Below are positions 4,816 to 5,089 of a DNA stretch of 5,089 nt, piece by piece. The notes under the pieces were generated by a model that did not search any database, was not told where the DNA came from, and saw only the letters and a program-made list of their open reading frames with translations. This DNA is from Acidobacteriota bacterium (GTDB lineage: Bacteria > Acidobacteriota > Aminicenantia > Aminicenantales > Aminicenantaceae), in contig JAUWSR010000273.1 of NCBI GenBank assembly GCA_030609975.1, positions 1 to 5,089 of the forward strand. Direction: 5' to 3'. A program made the position numbers and the translations under genes. How positions within the stretch are numbered: position 1 is the first letter of the stretch; every line of letters begins with the position of its first letter.

Positions 4816-5089
4816 ATGGAAAACAGTGATCCCCGTAAACTCTTGGATATTATCGATTCCTTCCCGGAACGAAAGATGTTGGTCCTGGGCGACCTCATGT
4901 TGGACAGATATCTCTGGGGGCAGGTCGATCGGATCTCTCCGGAGGCACCGGTCCCGGTGGTCAAGGTTCAGAAGGAATCCATGAATCTGGGCGGCGCCGG
5001 TAATGTGTGTTTTAATCTGGTGAGTCTGGGAGCGTCCGCAGTCTTGGTAGGTGTGGTGGGAAGAGATGAAGCCGGCCAATGGATCCGTG
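4816..5089 (+). CDS. D-glycero-beta-D-manno-heptose-7-phosphate kinase, N-terminal part (RfaE1/HldE type; runs off right edge)
   Basis: The first 91 codons of a PfkB/ribokinase-superfamily sugar kinase; the frame is open to the window edge. Landmarks are in the right order for the RfaE/HldE kinase domain: MLVLGDLMLDRYLWGQVDRI (residues 21-40, with GDLMLDRY), ISPEAPVPVVKV (40-51), the LGGAGNV glycine motif (58-64) and GVVGRDEAG (79-87). The enzyme phosphorylates D-glycero-D-manno-heptose 7-phosphate at C1 in the cytoplasm, a step toward ADP-L-glycero-D-manno-heptose, the donor for inner-core heptosyltransferases such as the GT9 enzyme upstream. Whether it is a bifunctional HldE (kinase plus adenylyltransferase) or a kinase-only protein cannot be told because the C-terminus is missing. 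It follows the PHP gene by two bases and is third in the same operon. Confidence 0.93.
   Translation, partial: MENSDPRKLLDIIDSFPERKMLVLGDLMLDRYLWGQVDRISPEAPVPVVKVQKESMNLGGAGNVCFNLVSLGASAVLVGVVGRDEAGQWIR

Noticed and set aside
4810..5079. Minus-strand open frame at the right end
   Set aside because: The plus strand in this region encodes the heptose kinase with several recognisable motifs, so this frame is a shadow.
1..5089. CRISPR arrays, tRNA or rRNA genes, insertion sequences, attachment sites
   Set aside because: No regularly spaced repeats, no cloverleaf or rRNA-like stretches, no transposase reading frame and no terminal repeats with target duplications were seen by eye.

Overview
This 5,089-base window looks like a chromosomal piece of a Gram-negative (didermic) bacterium. 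The evidence is a lipopolysaccharide (LPS) core cluster: a GT9 heptosyltransferase-like enzyme, an O-antigen ligase/polymerase-family membrane protein and the start of a heptose-7-phosphate kinase (RfaE/HldE type). The lineage cannot be fixed from the sequence. The gene set and moderate GC would suit a Desulfobacterota/deltaproteobacterial-type genome, but that is a weak inference.

Layout. Bases 1-179 (minus strand) hold the N-terminus of a P-loop ATPase of the AAA_14/DUF4143 type, read leftward out of the window from its own promoter (220-248). Bases 313-1040 (plus strand) hold a complete type II toxin-antitoxin module: a promoter whose -10 box lies in a tandem palindromic operator, a Phd/YefM-type antitoxin, and a VapC-like PIN-domain toxin overlapping it by one base (TAATG). 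This part is visibly AT-richer than the LPS genes (22/60 G+C at 661-720 against 40/60 at 2161-2220) and is probably an accessory insertion. Bases 1053-2329 hold a promoter, a small Trm112-type zinc-ribbon protein and a GT9 glycosyltransferase that overlaps it out of frame. A 199-base gap (2330-2528) contains no gene but has a good extended -10 promoter just before the next operon. Bases 2529-5089 hold that operon: O-antigen ligase-family protein, a membrane-anchored PHP/CehA-like metallohydrolase (ATGA overlap) and the first 91 codons of the heptose kinase, which runs off the right edge.

How the genes fit together. The kinase makes the phosphorylated heptose precursor of ADP-heptose. The GT9 enzyme uses an ADP-heptose-like donor to extend the inner core. 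The ligase-family protein joins or polymerises O-antigen on the periplasmic side. The PHP protein is the one member without an obvious role in LPS assembly. The toxin-antitoxin pair and the divergent ATPase are accessory neighbours with no evident metabolic link.

I see no clear new biological system. The points most worth a second look are the architecture of the toxin-antitoxin control region (operator plus a flanking inverted repeat that contains the ribosome-binding site), the membrane-anchored PHP hydrolase inside the LPS operon, and the divergence of the GT9 enzyme at a catalytic lysine position.
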